Shown here: positions 45,555-54,328 of the stretch, piece by piece
Layout of the letters: every line of letters begins with the position of its first letter
Position numbering within the stretch: the stretch's first letter is position 1
Assembly: GCA_002308915.1 (NCBI GenBank)
Contig: DBWI01000028.1
Coordinates: 1 to 59,553, forward strand
DNA length: 59,553 bases
Direction: 5' to 3'
Source of the DNA: Christensenella sp. UBA1242
GTDB taxonomy: Bacteria; Bacillota; Clostridia; Christensenellales; UBA1242
Made by a program: the position numbers and the translations under genes
Notes under the pieces: model-generated
Told to the model about the DNA's origin: nothing
Databases searched by the model: none
What the model saw: the letters and a program-made list of their open reading frames with translations, nothing else

Positions 45555-47503
45555 TATCCTAAAATTGCTACAGTCAAAATCATTGGTCTTCTTTTTGTAC
45601 GTCTAAAAATAAAATTGGAAAGAGTTTTTTTGACTGTATTTTTTATTTCATTTTGATCCATATCTTTTAGGTCATAACTCTTTAATAATTGACTTAAACA
45701 AGCTCTTGCATCTTGATTAAAATCATCAGCTTCATCATTGTAGACTACACCACGTGTGATAATAAATGGGTCACTTACAAGTTCACCAGTTACGCTTGAC
45801 AAGTTTACTACTGCAACACAAACACCTTCTTCTGAAAGTTGTATTCTATCTCTAAGAACTGCACTAGAAAGATCACCTACTCCAAGACCATCAACAAGTC
45901 TTAAGCCTGCTTGAACATACCCAACTTGCTTAATTGAATTTTTTGACATTTCGACTTGCATTCCAAGGTCTGGCAAAATTATATTCCTTGCATCTGTTCC
46001 CATGCTTATAGCAAGTTCTTTATGTTGTTTAAGGTGTCTATATTCACCATGGATTGGCATAAAGTGAACTGGTTTTGTTAACTTGTGTATTATCTTTATC
46101 TCTTCTTGACAAGCGTGCCCAGAAGCATGAACTTCGGCAAGTTCATCATAAATTACATCGGCACCTTTTTTGAATAATGTGTTAATTAGTCCATAAACAG
46201 ATTTTTCGTTACCAGGAATTGGTGAAGAAGACAAAATTATACAATCATTTTCACCAAGTTCAATTCCTTTAAATTCACCTGCAGCCATTCTGGAAAGTGC
46301 ACTCATTGACTCACCTTGGCTGCCTGTTGCCATAATTAAAACTTCTTTGTCATCATATTTTGAAACTTTATCAATATCAATAATATTCTCTTTGTTATAC
46401 TTTAGTTCTCCAAGTTTTGAAGCAACTTCACTAACATTAATCATACTTCTTCCAGAGAATGCAACTTTTCTCTTATATTTTTCTGCTAAATCCAAAATTT
46501 GTTGCATTCTTTGCACATTTGATGCAAAAGTTGCTACAAAAAGCCTATTATTTGGATGTTTTTCAAAAATTTCATCCATTACTCTGCCAACATTTGACTC
46601 ACTCATTGAGTAGCCTGGTCTGCAAACATTTGTGCTTTCACACATTAAAAGATTTATTCCTCTTCGACCTAATTCTGCAATACGGCTAAGGTCTGTTGTG
46701 TCACCTGTTACTGGTTCGAAATCAATCTTGAAGTCACCTGTGTGGAAAATTGTACCACAAGGTGTTGTGATTGAAAGAGCCAATGAACCTGCAATTGAAT
46801 GATTAACATGAACAAATTCAACAGCAAAATTTCCAATTTTTAATACTTGTTTTGGTTTAACTGCAACTAATTTATACTTTAATTTTGGAAATTCTTTTAA
46901 TTTGTTTTCAATTAATCCAAGTGATAATCTTGAACCGTAAATTGGCACATTTAAATCACCAAGTACAAATGGAATACTTCCAATATGGTCTTCATGTCCG
47001 TGTGTTACGATGAATGCTTTTAATTTATTCTTGTTTTGAAGCAAATATGTTATATCTGGGACAACAACATCTACACCTGGCAAATCGTCACTTGGGAAAG
47101 CCATACCACAATCCACTACTATCATCTCATCGCCATACTCAAATGCTGTCATATTTTTTCCAATTTCACCAACACCACCTAGGAATGTAATTTTTACCTT
47201 AGGTGACTTGTCTGCTTTTTTTACAATTTCTGCGTTGTCATTTGCTTTGGGTTGTTTTTGATTTTGATTGTTTGCCTTTTTAGGTTTAGGCTGAGATTGT
47301 TTTTTTGTTTGCTTTGGTTGTTGTTCATTACCATTGCTTTTTGTATTCTTATTTTTATGATTTTGTTGTTGCTTTTTGTTATCATTTTGTTTTGCAACAT
47401 TGTTTTGTTCTTTTGGTGTGTTGTTTGTCCTAACAAGAGGAGTTCCACCAATAACAGACTGTAATTGTTCTAATATTCTGTCGTCACTTGATTTTTCTTC
47501 CAT
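45554..47503 (-). CDS. rnj: Ribonuclease J with a disordered N-terminal extension
   Basis: A 649-residue metallo-beta-lactamase/beta-CASP RNase, a dual endo- and 5'-exoribonuclease in mRNA decay and rRNA maturation. The zinc motif HGHEDHIG is at about residues 168-175; the beta-CASP region carries ATGSQGE and later SGHACQEE and PIHGEYRHL. Typical RNase J is about 555 residues. Here about 100 extra N-terminal residues are Gln/Asn/Lys-rich and low in complexity (residues 30-95). AAAGGAGATATA precedes the ATG. The tail might bind RNA or partner proteins, which is inference. Confidence 0.92.
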   Translation of the reverse strand: MEEKSSDDRILEQLQSVIGGTPLVRTNNTPKEQNNVAKQNDNKKQQQNHKNKNTKSNGNEQQPKQTKKQSQPKPKKANNQNQKQPKANDNAEIVKKADKSPKVKITFLGGVGEIGKNMTAFEYGDEMIVVDCGMAFPSDDLPGVDVVVPDITYLLQNKNKLKAFIVTHGHEDHIGSIPFVLGDLNVPIYGSRLSLGLIENKLKEFPKLKYKLVAVKPKQVLKIGNFAVEFVHVNHSIAGSLALSITTPCGTIFHTGDFKIDFEPVTGDTTDLSRIAELGRRGINLLMCESTNVCRPGYSMSESNVGRVMDEIFEKHPNNRLFVATFASNVQRMQQILDLAEKYKRKVAFSGRSMINVSEVASKLGELKYNKENIIDIDKVSKYDDKEVLIMATGSQGESMSALSRMAAGEFKGIELGENDCIILSSSPIPGNEKSVYGLINTLFKKGADVIYDELAEVHASGHACQEEIKIIHKLTKPVHFMPIHGEYRHLKQHKELAISMGTDARNIILPDLGMQVEMSKNSIKQVGYVQAGLRLVDGLGVGDLSSAVLRDRIQLSEEGVCVAVVNLSSVTGELVSDPFIITRGVVYNDEADDFNQDARACLSQLLKSYDLKDMDQNEIKNTVKKTLSNFIFRRTKRRPMILTVAILG

Positions 47504-47524
47504 TATATCTCCTTTTTATACATT

Positions 47525-47551
47525 AAAAAATAACAAGTATATTTCACTTGT
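47525..47551 (-). terminator. Intrinsic terminator of the 47585 gene
   Basis: ACAAGT and ACTTGT pair around a 7-base loop, followed by TATTTTTT on the minus strand, just upstream of the RNase J start. Confidence 0.65.
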
Positions 47552-47584
47552 GTATATTAAAGCCTTTACCTAATTAAAAAAGTT

Positions 47585-48520
47585 TTAGATAATATCTTTT
47601 ACTTTTTTAAATTTATCGCGATGCTCAAGTTTGCGTGGAGCAACAATTGTATCTAAATCAACATAATATCTCATGCCTTGACTTTCAAAGAACATAACCA
47701 TTTCTAACATTATAACTGCAACAACTGTAAGTGGAACTAAGACAATCAAAGAATATGCAGTCATCATGAATAAAAGCATTACACCCAAAAAGAATATAAC
47801 TAATAAACTAGAAAGAACTCTTGGAAATACTCTGTAAACTGCTTTGAAAGACTTTTTGAAAGCTTTTGTTGGTAAAATATTAAAAACAACAGTTGCTGGC
47901 ATAAGTCCACTAAATAATGTTGTCATTAAAGATAACATTCCAACTATAAAGACAACCATTAAAATTGGAGAGAATACAATTATTATTCCCTCAAGTGTTG
48001 CTGAATATAATATATAATAAACACCAACAGCGAAAATTACTTTAAATGGAAACCAAATTAATGTTCTAAGAATTGAGTACAATGCACTCGTTTTTAATTT
48101 TGACACAAAATTTGCCATAAAACTTGAACGATTCAAACTTGCCATATATGAATACAAATTTTCCCCTGCTGGAACACTTGCAAGACCAAATAAAAATGGT
48201 AAAACAAATAGCACAACAACAGCAGAATAAATCAATGCAAAAGCATTGGCTGAAAACAATACGCTAAGTGAATCTGTAAAAGCGTTAAATACATAAAACA
48301 AATTTTTTAGAAATGAAGCAGCGTTTATAAAGACTGTGTTTGCAGCAAAATCAGTAAGCAATTGACCAAAATGCACACTTGAAAGAGCATCGACCCATGC
48401 ACTATATGTTGGAATTAACAACAAAGCACAAACGCCAATTGCAACAATTTTGTATAACAACAATTTCCAGAAAACTGAAAAATTAGCAACAAATAATTTA
48501 AGCGAATTTTTGAATATCAT
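47585..48520 (-). CDS. Polytopic membrane protein of unknown function
   Basis: A 311-residue protein with about six hydrophobic segments (roughly residues 20-42, 88-120, 150-178, 180-210, 235-262, 262-285) and a basic C-terminal tail (APRKLEHRDKFKKVKDII). No catalytic motif is visible. The layout recalls DUF-type integral membrane proteins of Clostridia. It stands alone between the capsid operon and RNase J. AGGAG precedes the ATG. No function is assigned. Confidence 0.75.
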   Translation of the reverse strand: MIFKNSLKLFVANFSVFWKLLLYKIVAIGVCALLLIPTYSAWVDALSSVHFGQLLTDFAANTVFINAASFLKNLFYVFNAFTDSLSVLFSANAFALIYSAVVVLFVLPFLFGLASVPAGENLYSYMASLNRSSFMANFVSKLKTSALYSILRTLIWFPFKVIFAVGVYYILYSATLEGIIIVFSPILMVVFIVGMLSLMTTLFSGLMPATVVFNILPTKAFKKSFKAVYRVFPRVLSSLLVIFFLGVMLLFMMTAYSLIVLVPLTVVAVIMLEMVMFFESQGMRYYVDLDTIVAPRKLEHRDKFKKVKDII

Positions 48521-48616
48521 AATACTCCTGCTATCATTAAACTAAAACTAAATTGTTGTTAACATTATATGCTAATATAAAAAAAAAGACAAGTAATTTT
48601 TGCATTTATGATAAAT

Positions 48617-48646
48617 AAAAAATGCCGAATAGAAATTATTCGGCAT
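48617..48646 (-). terminator. Terminator of the capsid-gene operon
   Basis: ATGCCGAATA and TATTCGGCAT form a perfect 10-bp stem followed by TTTTTT on the minus strand. The stop codon of the last small gene lies in the hairpin. It closes the ten-gene virion operon. Confidence 0.88.
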
Positions 48647-48785
48647 CTTTGTTTTTATTGTTTTCAGACTTATTTATATCATTTACACGATTTTTAAATA
48701 TAAAATTGCATATTTTTTTGATTATTTTTAGTATTTTTTCAAAAAAATTATGTTTTTTGTCATTTATATTTTCTCTACTATTCAT
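48636..48785 (-). CDS. Cationic amphipathic peptide at the end of the capsid operon
   Basis: A 49-codon gene starting MNSRENINDKKHN. Residues 14-33 (FFEKILKIIKKICNFIFKNR) alternate hydrophobic and lysine residues with helical periodicity; the C-terminus is Asn/Lys-rich. Its ATG overlaps the holin stop by 8 bases (GATGAATAG), a layout for translational coupling, and its stop lies in the operon terminator. In phages an endolysin often follows the holin; here there is only this peptide. It could disrupt membranes or be an export or immunity partner. No homologue is recognised. Confidence 0.65.
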   Translation of the reverse strand: MNSRENINDKKHNFFEKILKIIKKICNFIFKNRVNDINKSENNKNKDAE

Positions 48786-49008
48786 CTTTCTTTTTACCTC
48801 TTTTGTTATAAACAATAGCCTGTTTTATTTCTTCAATATCATCTTTTATTATTTCTATACTAGTCATCCTTGAAGCCAATGTCTCAATTGTGTTTTGATA
48901 TTTTTTCTCTCGTTGATTACTATCCTTAAGTCCATAAATAAGCAATGCTACAAAAAGACAAGCAAATATCCCATTGGTGATTGCTACAGAAAATACTTCA
49001 TCCCACAT
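48778..49008 (-). CDS. BhlA/UviB-type holin-like protein
   Basis: A 76-residue protein: one transmembrane helix (FSVAITNGIFACLFVALLIYGL, here residues 6-27 described in two parts as VAITNGIFACL and FVALLIYGL), then a charged coiled coil (KKYQNTIETLASRM, IEIIKDDIEEIKQA) and a Lys-rich tail. This matches the BhlA/UviB family, which includes phage holins and bacteriocin-release proteins. It starts four bases after the coiled-coil gene. It is likely a lysis or release factor for the particles. Confidence 0.8.
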   Translation of the reverse strand: MWDEVFSVAITNGIFACLFVALLIYGLKDSNQREKKYQNTIETLASRMTSIEIIKDDIEEIKQAIVYNKRGKKKDE

Positions 49009-49012
49009 GTTA

Positions 49013-49906
49013 TTATTCTTCCTTTAGTGAGTTAATTATTGTTCTAAGCTTATTGAAATACTTTGCCCCAAGTTCGCTGTTAAGCGCTGTGTTAGTATTG
49101 AGTTCAACTATTGCATCACTCTTTGGTAAAGACATAAGATAATCTTTGGCATAGTTAAACTTTTCTTCTCTTTTCATTTCATCAATAGCATCTGTACCAT
49201 GCTTTGCAATGTATTCTGCATATTCCAAATTACTCTTTTGTCTTTTTTGCTCATATTCAGCTTCTTTTTGCGCTATTTGGTTATTATATTCAATCACCTT
49301 CTGTTCTTGCTCAGCCAATGACTTGTTTATTTCATCAATTTTGTTTGTAAGTTTGAGAGCATATGAAATATCAAAAGCATTTAGTGCGCTTTGTCGTTGT
49401 TCTGTCAATAAATCTTTTTGGCTATTAAGTGAACTTACTTTGCTTTGAATTTCTTCGTTAATTTTGTTAATCTCTTTAACCATATTTTTATCGAAAGCAT
49501 CCAAAATATTTATTACAATAGATGACCTTGCTAGTCCACGTTTGATTGCATCTTTTGAAGCATTGTCTTTTAAGTTTGTGTATAACTCTTTTGTCTCATC
49601 TTTTTTGTTATCAAGACTTTGTGTTTCGCTTTTTATCTTTTCATCAATCACTGTTGACTTTGTATTATAATCATCATCAATATTTTGAAGTTCACTCTTT
49701 TTGTATTCTTCAAGAGAACTATCTGCTTGTTTCTTTATCTCTTGTTCTGTTGGCATTTCAAAAGATTTCTTTTGCAATTTTATTTCATCTGTCGCTGGTT
49801 GATATTTTTTGTCTACCTCTTTGAATTGATTTAATAAATCTGAATACTTTTTTGTTTTTTCTGTTAACTTTTCAGTTTGCTCTTCTGGTATTGTATATGT
49901 GTACAT
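49013..49906 (-). CDS. Coiled-coil phage protein (possible internal or ejection protein)
   Basis: A 297-residue soluble protein dominated by coiled-coil heptads: Lys/Glu/Gln-rich stretches at about residues 8-110 and 140-245. Between them is the hydrophobic segment GLARSSIVINILDAF (about residues 123-137). The C-terminus (YLMSLPKSDAIVELN and on) is more globular. It follows the tail gene after a 77-base gap that holds a small hairpin (GCTTAT-TGAA-ATAAGC at 49947-49962). By position it may be an internal virion, ejection or tail-needle-like protein; this is inference. Confidence 0.65.
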   Translation of the reverse strand: MYTYTIPEEQTEKLTEKTKKYSDLLNQFKEVDKKYQPATDEIKLQKKSFEMPTEQEIKKQADSSLEEYKKSELQNIDDDYNTKSTVIDEKIKSETQSLDNKKDETKELYTNLKDNASKDAIKRGLARSSIVINILDAFDKNMVKEINKINEEIQSKVSSLNSQKDLLTEQRQSALNAFDISYALKLTNKIDEINKSLAEQEQKVIEYNNQIAQKEAEYEQKRQKSNLEYAEYIAKHGTDAIDEMKREEKFNYAKDYLMSLPKSDAIVELNTNTALNSELGAKYFNKLRTIINSLKEE

Positions 49907-49983
49907 ATGTTTCCCCTCGATTTATAATAATTTATTCTTCTTTCTAGCTTATTGAAATAAGCCATCAAATTTATATCTTCCAT

Positions 49984-51498
49984 TTATGACGTTACCCCAA
50001 CGACAATATATGGGCAAGAAATATCTGTTTCATCTGAACTTTCAGCAATAAAAGATATTTCAATTTGTTCTCCAAATATATTTGTTTTTATGCGTTGATT
50101 TTTATTTTTTCCACAAATATTATAGATTTTTGATGAATTTTCACTAGAAATTTTAACTTTACAGCTTAATTTTGTTTTTATTAGTATTTCTTTAACATGT
50201 TTTATTTGTGTTGGATAACCCAAATTACTCATTGGTGATGTCCAGCATTTTTTTAAGGAATTACCAAAAAATTTTCCATCATTTGTCATCTGTCCAATAA
50301 CATTTTTGTACTCACCATTAAAGCATGCAACGACTTTTGAAAAGTTTCCATCATCAACAAGTACCATAGAACATATGTCTATTCCTCTTGACAAATTTAC
50401 TTCTCCTGTTTTTATGTCATACTCTAATAATGCATTATTAACATAACCATCAGCATAACTTTCACAACCGATATTTTCGTTATCGTGCCAGTTCATTCTT
50501 AATGCCAAATAATACTTCCCATTATAATAAAGAGCACAACAATTTTCATTTGTTATGCCATCCAACAAATTCTCAAAGCCAAGGTTTAGTTTTGTTGTTT
50601 TGTAGCCATCAAAATAATGTAATCCATCACGGCACAAAAGCATAATTCTGTCACCACAAACACAAACTGAGTTTGAGTATATTTTTGAACTAGAAACAAA
50701 TAACTGGCTTACACTAAATGCTGTTTGGTCACCATATGCAGATACTCGTGCAACACCAAAATCACGGAACACATAAACATAATCATTAAATGATACAACT
50801 TTGTTTAGTTTTCCCCTTTCATCCTGCATATCAATAAATCCACCTTCACTCAAACTTGGATTAAAGTTTGTTGGATCTAAATTTTCTGAAAAAGACAATC
50901 TGTTTCTTTCTCCATTTTCAACAACAGCAAACATTCTTTCATAATGTAAACACATTGAAGCAAGACTTGGCCCATCTTCAATTTGCTCTGCCATTGAATT
51001 TGCAGAATATTTCCACATTCCATCAGTTTTTGATGAAAAAATCATGTAATCTTCACCATTTAACCTATAATTTACTGCATTTGGCACACCTGATGAATAT
51101 ATTACACTGGCAATATTGAAAGTGTATGGAAGACTTGAAACAAGTGGCAACCAGCGAATAGTCCCATCTGATGTATAGAACAACAACCTATAGTCTTGAA
51201 CATCATTTTGACTATCATAGTTTTTATAAAGCCAAATAGCTTTTATTTCTTGATTACTTTCCATTATTATTGTTCTTTCCTGAGATAAGTCATCATAACT
51301 TATTGGTAGTTTTAGTGGTTCAAAGCCAATTCCATCTTTTAATGCTCCGTTACTTATTTGATAGTTATAACATCTTTTTGCATATTTTAGCGGTAATATT
51401 CCATCATCAATTTTACTATTCATTCCCCTTGCAAATGCACTAAAAGCAATCTTGTAATTTGTAACATGTTTCTTTAATAACTTATTTAGATAGAACAT
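49984..51498 (-). CDS. Podovirus tail/packaged-DNA stabilisation protein (gp10-like)
   Basis: A 504-residue protein rich in beta strands and aromatic residues, as in the propeller-like tail nozzle or DNA-stabilisation proteins of short-tailed phages. A repeated pattern is seen: GALKDGIGFEPL at the start, MQDERGKLNKVVSFNDYV, FRDFGVARVSAYGD and CRDGLHYFDGY in the middle. The ATG at 51498 overlaps the adaptor stop (TAATG) and follows GAAGGTGG; a GTG at 51507 is less likely. The operon position after the adaptor fits a plug or nozzle that closes the portal. Confidence 0.75.
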   Translation of the reverse strand: MFYLNKLLKKHVTNYKIAFSAFARGMNSKIDDGILPLKYAKRCYNYQISNGALKDGIGFEPLKLPISYDDLSQERTIIMESNQEIKAIWLYKNYDSQNDVQDYRLLFYTSDGTIRWLPLVSSLPYTFNIASVIYSSGVPNAVNYRLNGEDYMIFSSKTDGMWKYSANSMAEQIEDGPSLASMCLHYERMFAVVENGERNRLSFSENLDPTNFNPSLSEGGFIDMQDERGKLNKVVSFNDYVYVFRDFGVARVSAYGDQTAFSVSQLFVSSSKIYSNSVCVCGDRIMLLCRDGLHYFDGYKTTKLNLGFENLLDGITNENCCALYYNGKYYLALRMNWHDNENIGCESYADGYVNNALLEYDIKTGEVNLSRGIDICSMVLVDDGNFSKVVACFNGEYKNVIGQMTNDGKFFGNSLKKCWTSPMSNLGYPTQIKHVKEILIKTKLSCKVKISSENSSKIYNICGKNKNQRIKTNIFGEQIEISFIAESSDETDISCPYIVVGVTS

Positions 51499-52067
51499 TA
51501 TATCCACCTTCTTTTTGGCAAAATTACATTATGCTTTTTATGAGATAAACTTAGAAGTGCATTTTTATATCTTTGCTCCCAAATTGCAGCATCATCAAAT
51601 AATTCACTTATGTATGAATACTCCATTGCTGTTCCATATGCCAATACTCTTGCTGAAATTATATTTTGCAATTCGTTAAGGTTTCCATCTAATGTTGCTT
51701 CATCTGCAGTCTTTGTGTAAATTATTGTGGCATTTTGTACATTTGCAATTATCTTTCCATCAATTATCTTAAAACGAATATTGTTAGAAAACTCATCTTT
51801 TAAACTAATAATACGAAAAACATTTGAAGAAATATCACTCAAATTAACCATATTATTATCAAAAGTTATTTCTTTTTGCTTATAAATTGGCAAATAATCA
51901 CATGTAACCTCACTAATTATTAAATTAAGGCACCTAGTTAAAAAGTTTAAATCTTTTTCTTCATCAGAAGTAAGCTGCCTATTTTCATTAGAAAAATATG
52001 GACAATCCAATAAATCTTCTTTTCCTAAAAATGTTACAGCAAGTTCAAGTACTTGTTTTGTTGTCAT
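51498..52067 (-). CDS. Head-tail connector/adaptor protein (gp4/gp11-like)
   Basis: A 189-residue protein. It begins TTKQVLELAVTFLGKEDL, has a helix-rich first half (LNFLTRCLNLIISEVTCDYLP), a beta-rich middle (VFRIISLKDEFSNN) and ends LPKRRWI. This layout is that of adaptor proteins attached below the portal in short-tailed phages, many of which end in a similar R-R-W. Its start overlaps the preceding gene by four bases (ATGA). Confidence 0.75.
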   Translation of the reverse strand: MTTKQVLELAVTFLGKEDLLDCPYFSNENRQLTSDEEKDLNFLTRCLNLIISEVTCDYLPIYKQKEITFDNNMVNLSDISSNVFRIISLKDEFSNNIRFKIIDGKIIANVQNATIIYTKTADEATLDGNLNELQNIISARVLAYGTAMEYSYISELFDDAAIWEQRYKNALLSLSHKKHNVILPKRRWI

Positions 52068-52357
52068 ATTTCCTCCATTAGTTTTTTCTGATTTTGTTTT
52101 TGTATCTTTTCATTCTCTAAATCAATCTTTCTAATGAGTTCATTTAAGTTCTGTCGCCTTGTCTTTTTGGTTAATTCAAGCAAACGCTCATCAAGTGCAT
52201 CGTTTGGACAAGTTAAACAATAACTACAACCTATTTGATTGTTTGAATGTACTTCGTACTTACCTTTTATTGTGTTAAAAACCAAATAGTAACTAGAATC
52301 AATTTCCTTTAGCCTATTTGATACAAACATTACATCAGATTTTATTTCAATTAACAT
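52064..52357 (-). CDS. Small phage-associated protein of unknown function
   Basis: A 97-residue protein starting MLIEIKSDVMFVSNRLKEID, with two cysteines in GCSYCLTCPND and a charged coiled C-terminus (NELIRKIDLENEKIQKQNQ). The form F-x-x-N-R-L-K-E-I-D-x-x-Y-Y-x-V-F-N-T recalls small proteins located between capsid and adaptor genes in Firmicutes phage clusters. Function is unknown. Confidence 0.65.
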   Translation of the reverse strand: MLIEIKSDVMFVSNRLKEIDSSYYLVFNTIKGKYEVHSNNQIGCSYCLTCPNDALDERLLELTKKTRRQNLNELIRKIDLENEKIQKQNQKKLMEEI

Positions 52358-52380
52358 AATCTCTCCTTTTATTTAAGGAA

Positions 52381-52411
52381 ATGGCAGACCACATTATTTG
52401 TAGTCTGCCAT
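52381..52411 (-). promoter_or_regulatory. Strong intercistronic hairpin after the capsid gene
   Basis: ATGGCAGAC-x-AC and GT-x-GTCTGCCAT form a 9-bp plus 2-bp stem just after the major capsid stop, followed on the minus strand by TTTCCTT. It is a weak terminator or a 3' stabiliser that would raise capsid mRNA over the distal genes. Confidence 0.65.
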
Positions 52412-52420
52412 AAATATTTA

Positions 52421-53683
52421 TTAAGTACCTGAGCCAGATTGTGTTTCTGTTGATTCTGCTCCTTCGCTTGTGCTTTCGGTAACAGTAGTATTTACAATTG
52501 TTGTAAATGGATTTGTAACAGTACCAGATATACCAGTGATTTTTGCTTGTCCATTTGGTTTATCACATACAAGTTCTGCATACTTAACCAAAGTAGCTGT
52601 ATATGTTGGATAACCAGCATTTTGTTTTAATACTCTGCCATCTTCACCTTCAAGCCATTTCCAATCACAAAGTTGATGTAGTACAAAATCATCTGTATTC
52701 AAAAGATACATTGCATCATCTTCAACAAATCTGTCAGCAACAACAGGAATTCCATTGTATGTGATTGCCTTGTATCCACCAGCAAGTTCCATTATGTCTA
52801 CATTTCTTCTGTATGCACCAAGATATTCTTGATATGCTCTTCTTACCTTGCTTGATGTTGCTATATAGTTAATTGCACTACCACTAACTTCTTCCAAAAA
52901 GTCAACTGCTGTTTGAATTAAATTATCAGATATTTCACCAGCATTTGCTTTTGTATATGGGCTAAGCCATGGATAATTTGCTCTTGTAACACCATATAAT
53001 GTTTCACTATTTGAGAAAATTTTACCAAGACCTGTAATTTCAAAACCTTTTGAATTTTGAACATAAATTGTACAATTGGCTGCTACATCAGAAACATCTC
53101 CACCAAATACAATATGAATGATTTTGTTTACTCTGTCAACATAACTAATTCTTGCACCTGCAACCACTTTGGTTGTTGATGCATAAATATCTATAACCAT
53201 TCCTTCAATAAAGTTTCTAACACTATCACATGTTAAAATCTTTTTTGTTGTATCAACTGATGAAATTGTTGCCAAAAGACCACTGCCATCACCATAAAGC
53301 ATTCTGCCAAAGTTAAAACTTGATGCTTTAATTAAACCTTCCATTTCATCATTAAGCAAGTTTACAAATGCTCCTGCATTATTTTCTGATGCACGAATTG
53401 CTTTGTCACTAAGTTCAATTTTTCCATAAAGGTTTTTTAGGTCTGATACAAATTGAACATAATTATTTCCTGCTGCTTTTGGTAATTCATCTGTTTCTGC
53501 TCCAGCACCAATACCACCATTGATACCAAATGGAGCTAATTTCCTTACTTCCTTTCCCCAAACATCTTTTGTTGTTTGTTTAATTTTTCCAAGAAGTGGA
53601 TTTGCATTTGTATTTAATTGATTGCTAACCACTCCAAGGTACACTGTTTTTAGTGCATTTTCTGCACTTTGTAATGTAACCAT
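52421..53683 (-). CDS. Phage major capsid protein
   Basis: A 420-residue protein of the size and layout of an HK97-fold capsid protein in short-tailed phages. The N-terminal arm is followed by LLGKIKQTTKDVWGKEVRKL; NLYGKIELSDKAIR, SSFNFGRMLYGDGSG, and late YKAITYNGIPVVADRF and DDAMYLLNTDDFVLH mark the A- and P-domain-like parts. The last 30 residues are a flexible Thr/Ser/Glu tail (TESTSEGAESTETQSGSGT). It starts one base after the scaffold stop. It should assemble the shell around the scaffold with the portal at one vertex. Confidence 0.85.
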   Translation of the reverse strand: MVTLQSAENALKTVYLGVVSNQLNTNANPLLGKIKQTTKDVWGKEVRKLAPFGINGGIGAGAETDELPKAAGNNYVQFVSDLKNLYGKIELSDKAIRASENNAGAFVNLLNDEMEGLIKASSFNFGRMLYGDGSGLLATISSVDTTKKILTCDSVRNFIEGMVIDIYASTTKVVAGARISYVDRVNKIIHIVFGGDVSDVAANCTIYVQNSKGFEITGLGKIFSNSETLYGVTRANYPWLSPYTKANAGEISDNLIQTAVDFLEEVSGSAINYIATSSKVRRAYQEYLGAYRRNVDIMELAGGYKAITYNGIPVVADRFVEDDAMYLLNTDDFVLHQLCDWKWLEGEDGRVLKQNAGYPTYTATLVKYAELVCDKPNGQAKITGISGTVTNPFTTIVNTTVTESTSEGAESTETQSGSGT

Positions 53684-53684
53684 T

Positions 53685-54326
53685 TTAATTCTCCTTTTTT
53701 ACATTAAAAATTTCTTCCACCAGAGTTTTTGCTTCACTTAATGTCGTTGCTTTGGGAGTTGTTGTAAAAGCTATATCTCCTCCGCTTGAAGTTGTTACAA
53801 ATGGTGGAATTTTTTGGCTACTTAAGTCTTTTATGTAGCTTTGTAGCACTTTTTGTTTAATTTGTTCACTTGATAACACATAATCATCAACAAACTTATC
53901 ATCATTTACCATATCTTCCACTGGTTTGTATTTTTGACCTATTACTTTTGCCCATGCTAATTCTAAAGCATCTTCTTTGGATTGTAATGATGGATTTGTT
54001 AAAATCTCTTGTGATATTTCGCTTGCAAATTTTTTTGCTTCGCTGTGAGAATTGATAAACTCAGAAACTCTATCTTGCCAATCCTCTTTTGAAAAAACCG
54101 GCGCCTGTGATTCTTGTTGTGTTTTTTCTAATTCGCTTAGCCTTTGACACTTTCTTGTAAACTCTGCCTGCAAATTGTTATAGGCATCAAGTAAACTTTC
54201 TGCGTCCTTAAATTTTCCATATTGGGAGCCATCTGTTTTTGTGTTGTTATCACCTTTGTTTTCGACAACTTCTTCTGTTTTTTCTTCAACATTTGGTTGT
54301 TCCCAATCTTTATTTTCTTGTTCCAT
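53685..54326 (-). CDS. Phage scaffold protein
   Basis: A 213-residue acidic, largely helical protein. The first 45 residues are Glu/Asn-rich and disordered; GKFKDAESLLDAYNNLQAEF, followed by a coiled coil, is typical of capsid scaffolds between portal and capsid genes. The C-terminus (TLSEAKTLVEEIFN) probably binds the shell. No protease motif is visible. It is coupled to portal (2-base gap) and capsid (1-base gap). Confidence 0.8.
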   Translation of the reverse strand: MEQENKDWEQPNVEEKTEEVVENKGDNNTKTDGSQYGKFKDAESLLDAYNNLQAEFTRKCQRLSELEKTQQESQAPVFSKEDWQDRVSEFINSHSEAKKFASEISQEILTNPSLQSKEDALELAWAKVIGQKYKPVEDMVNDDKFVDDYVLSSEQIKQKVLQSYIKDLSSQKIPPFVTTSSGGDIAFTTTPKATTLSEAKTLVEEIFNVKKEN

Positions 54327-54328
54327 AT

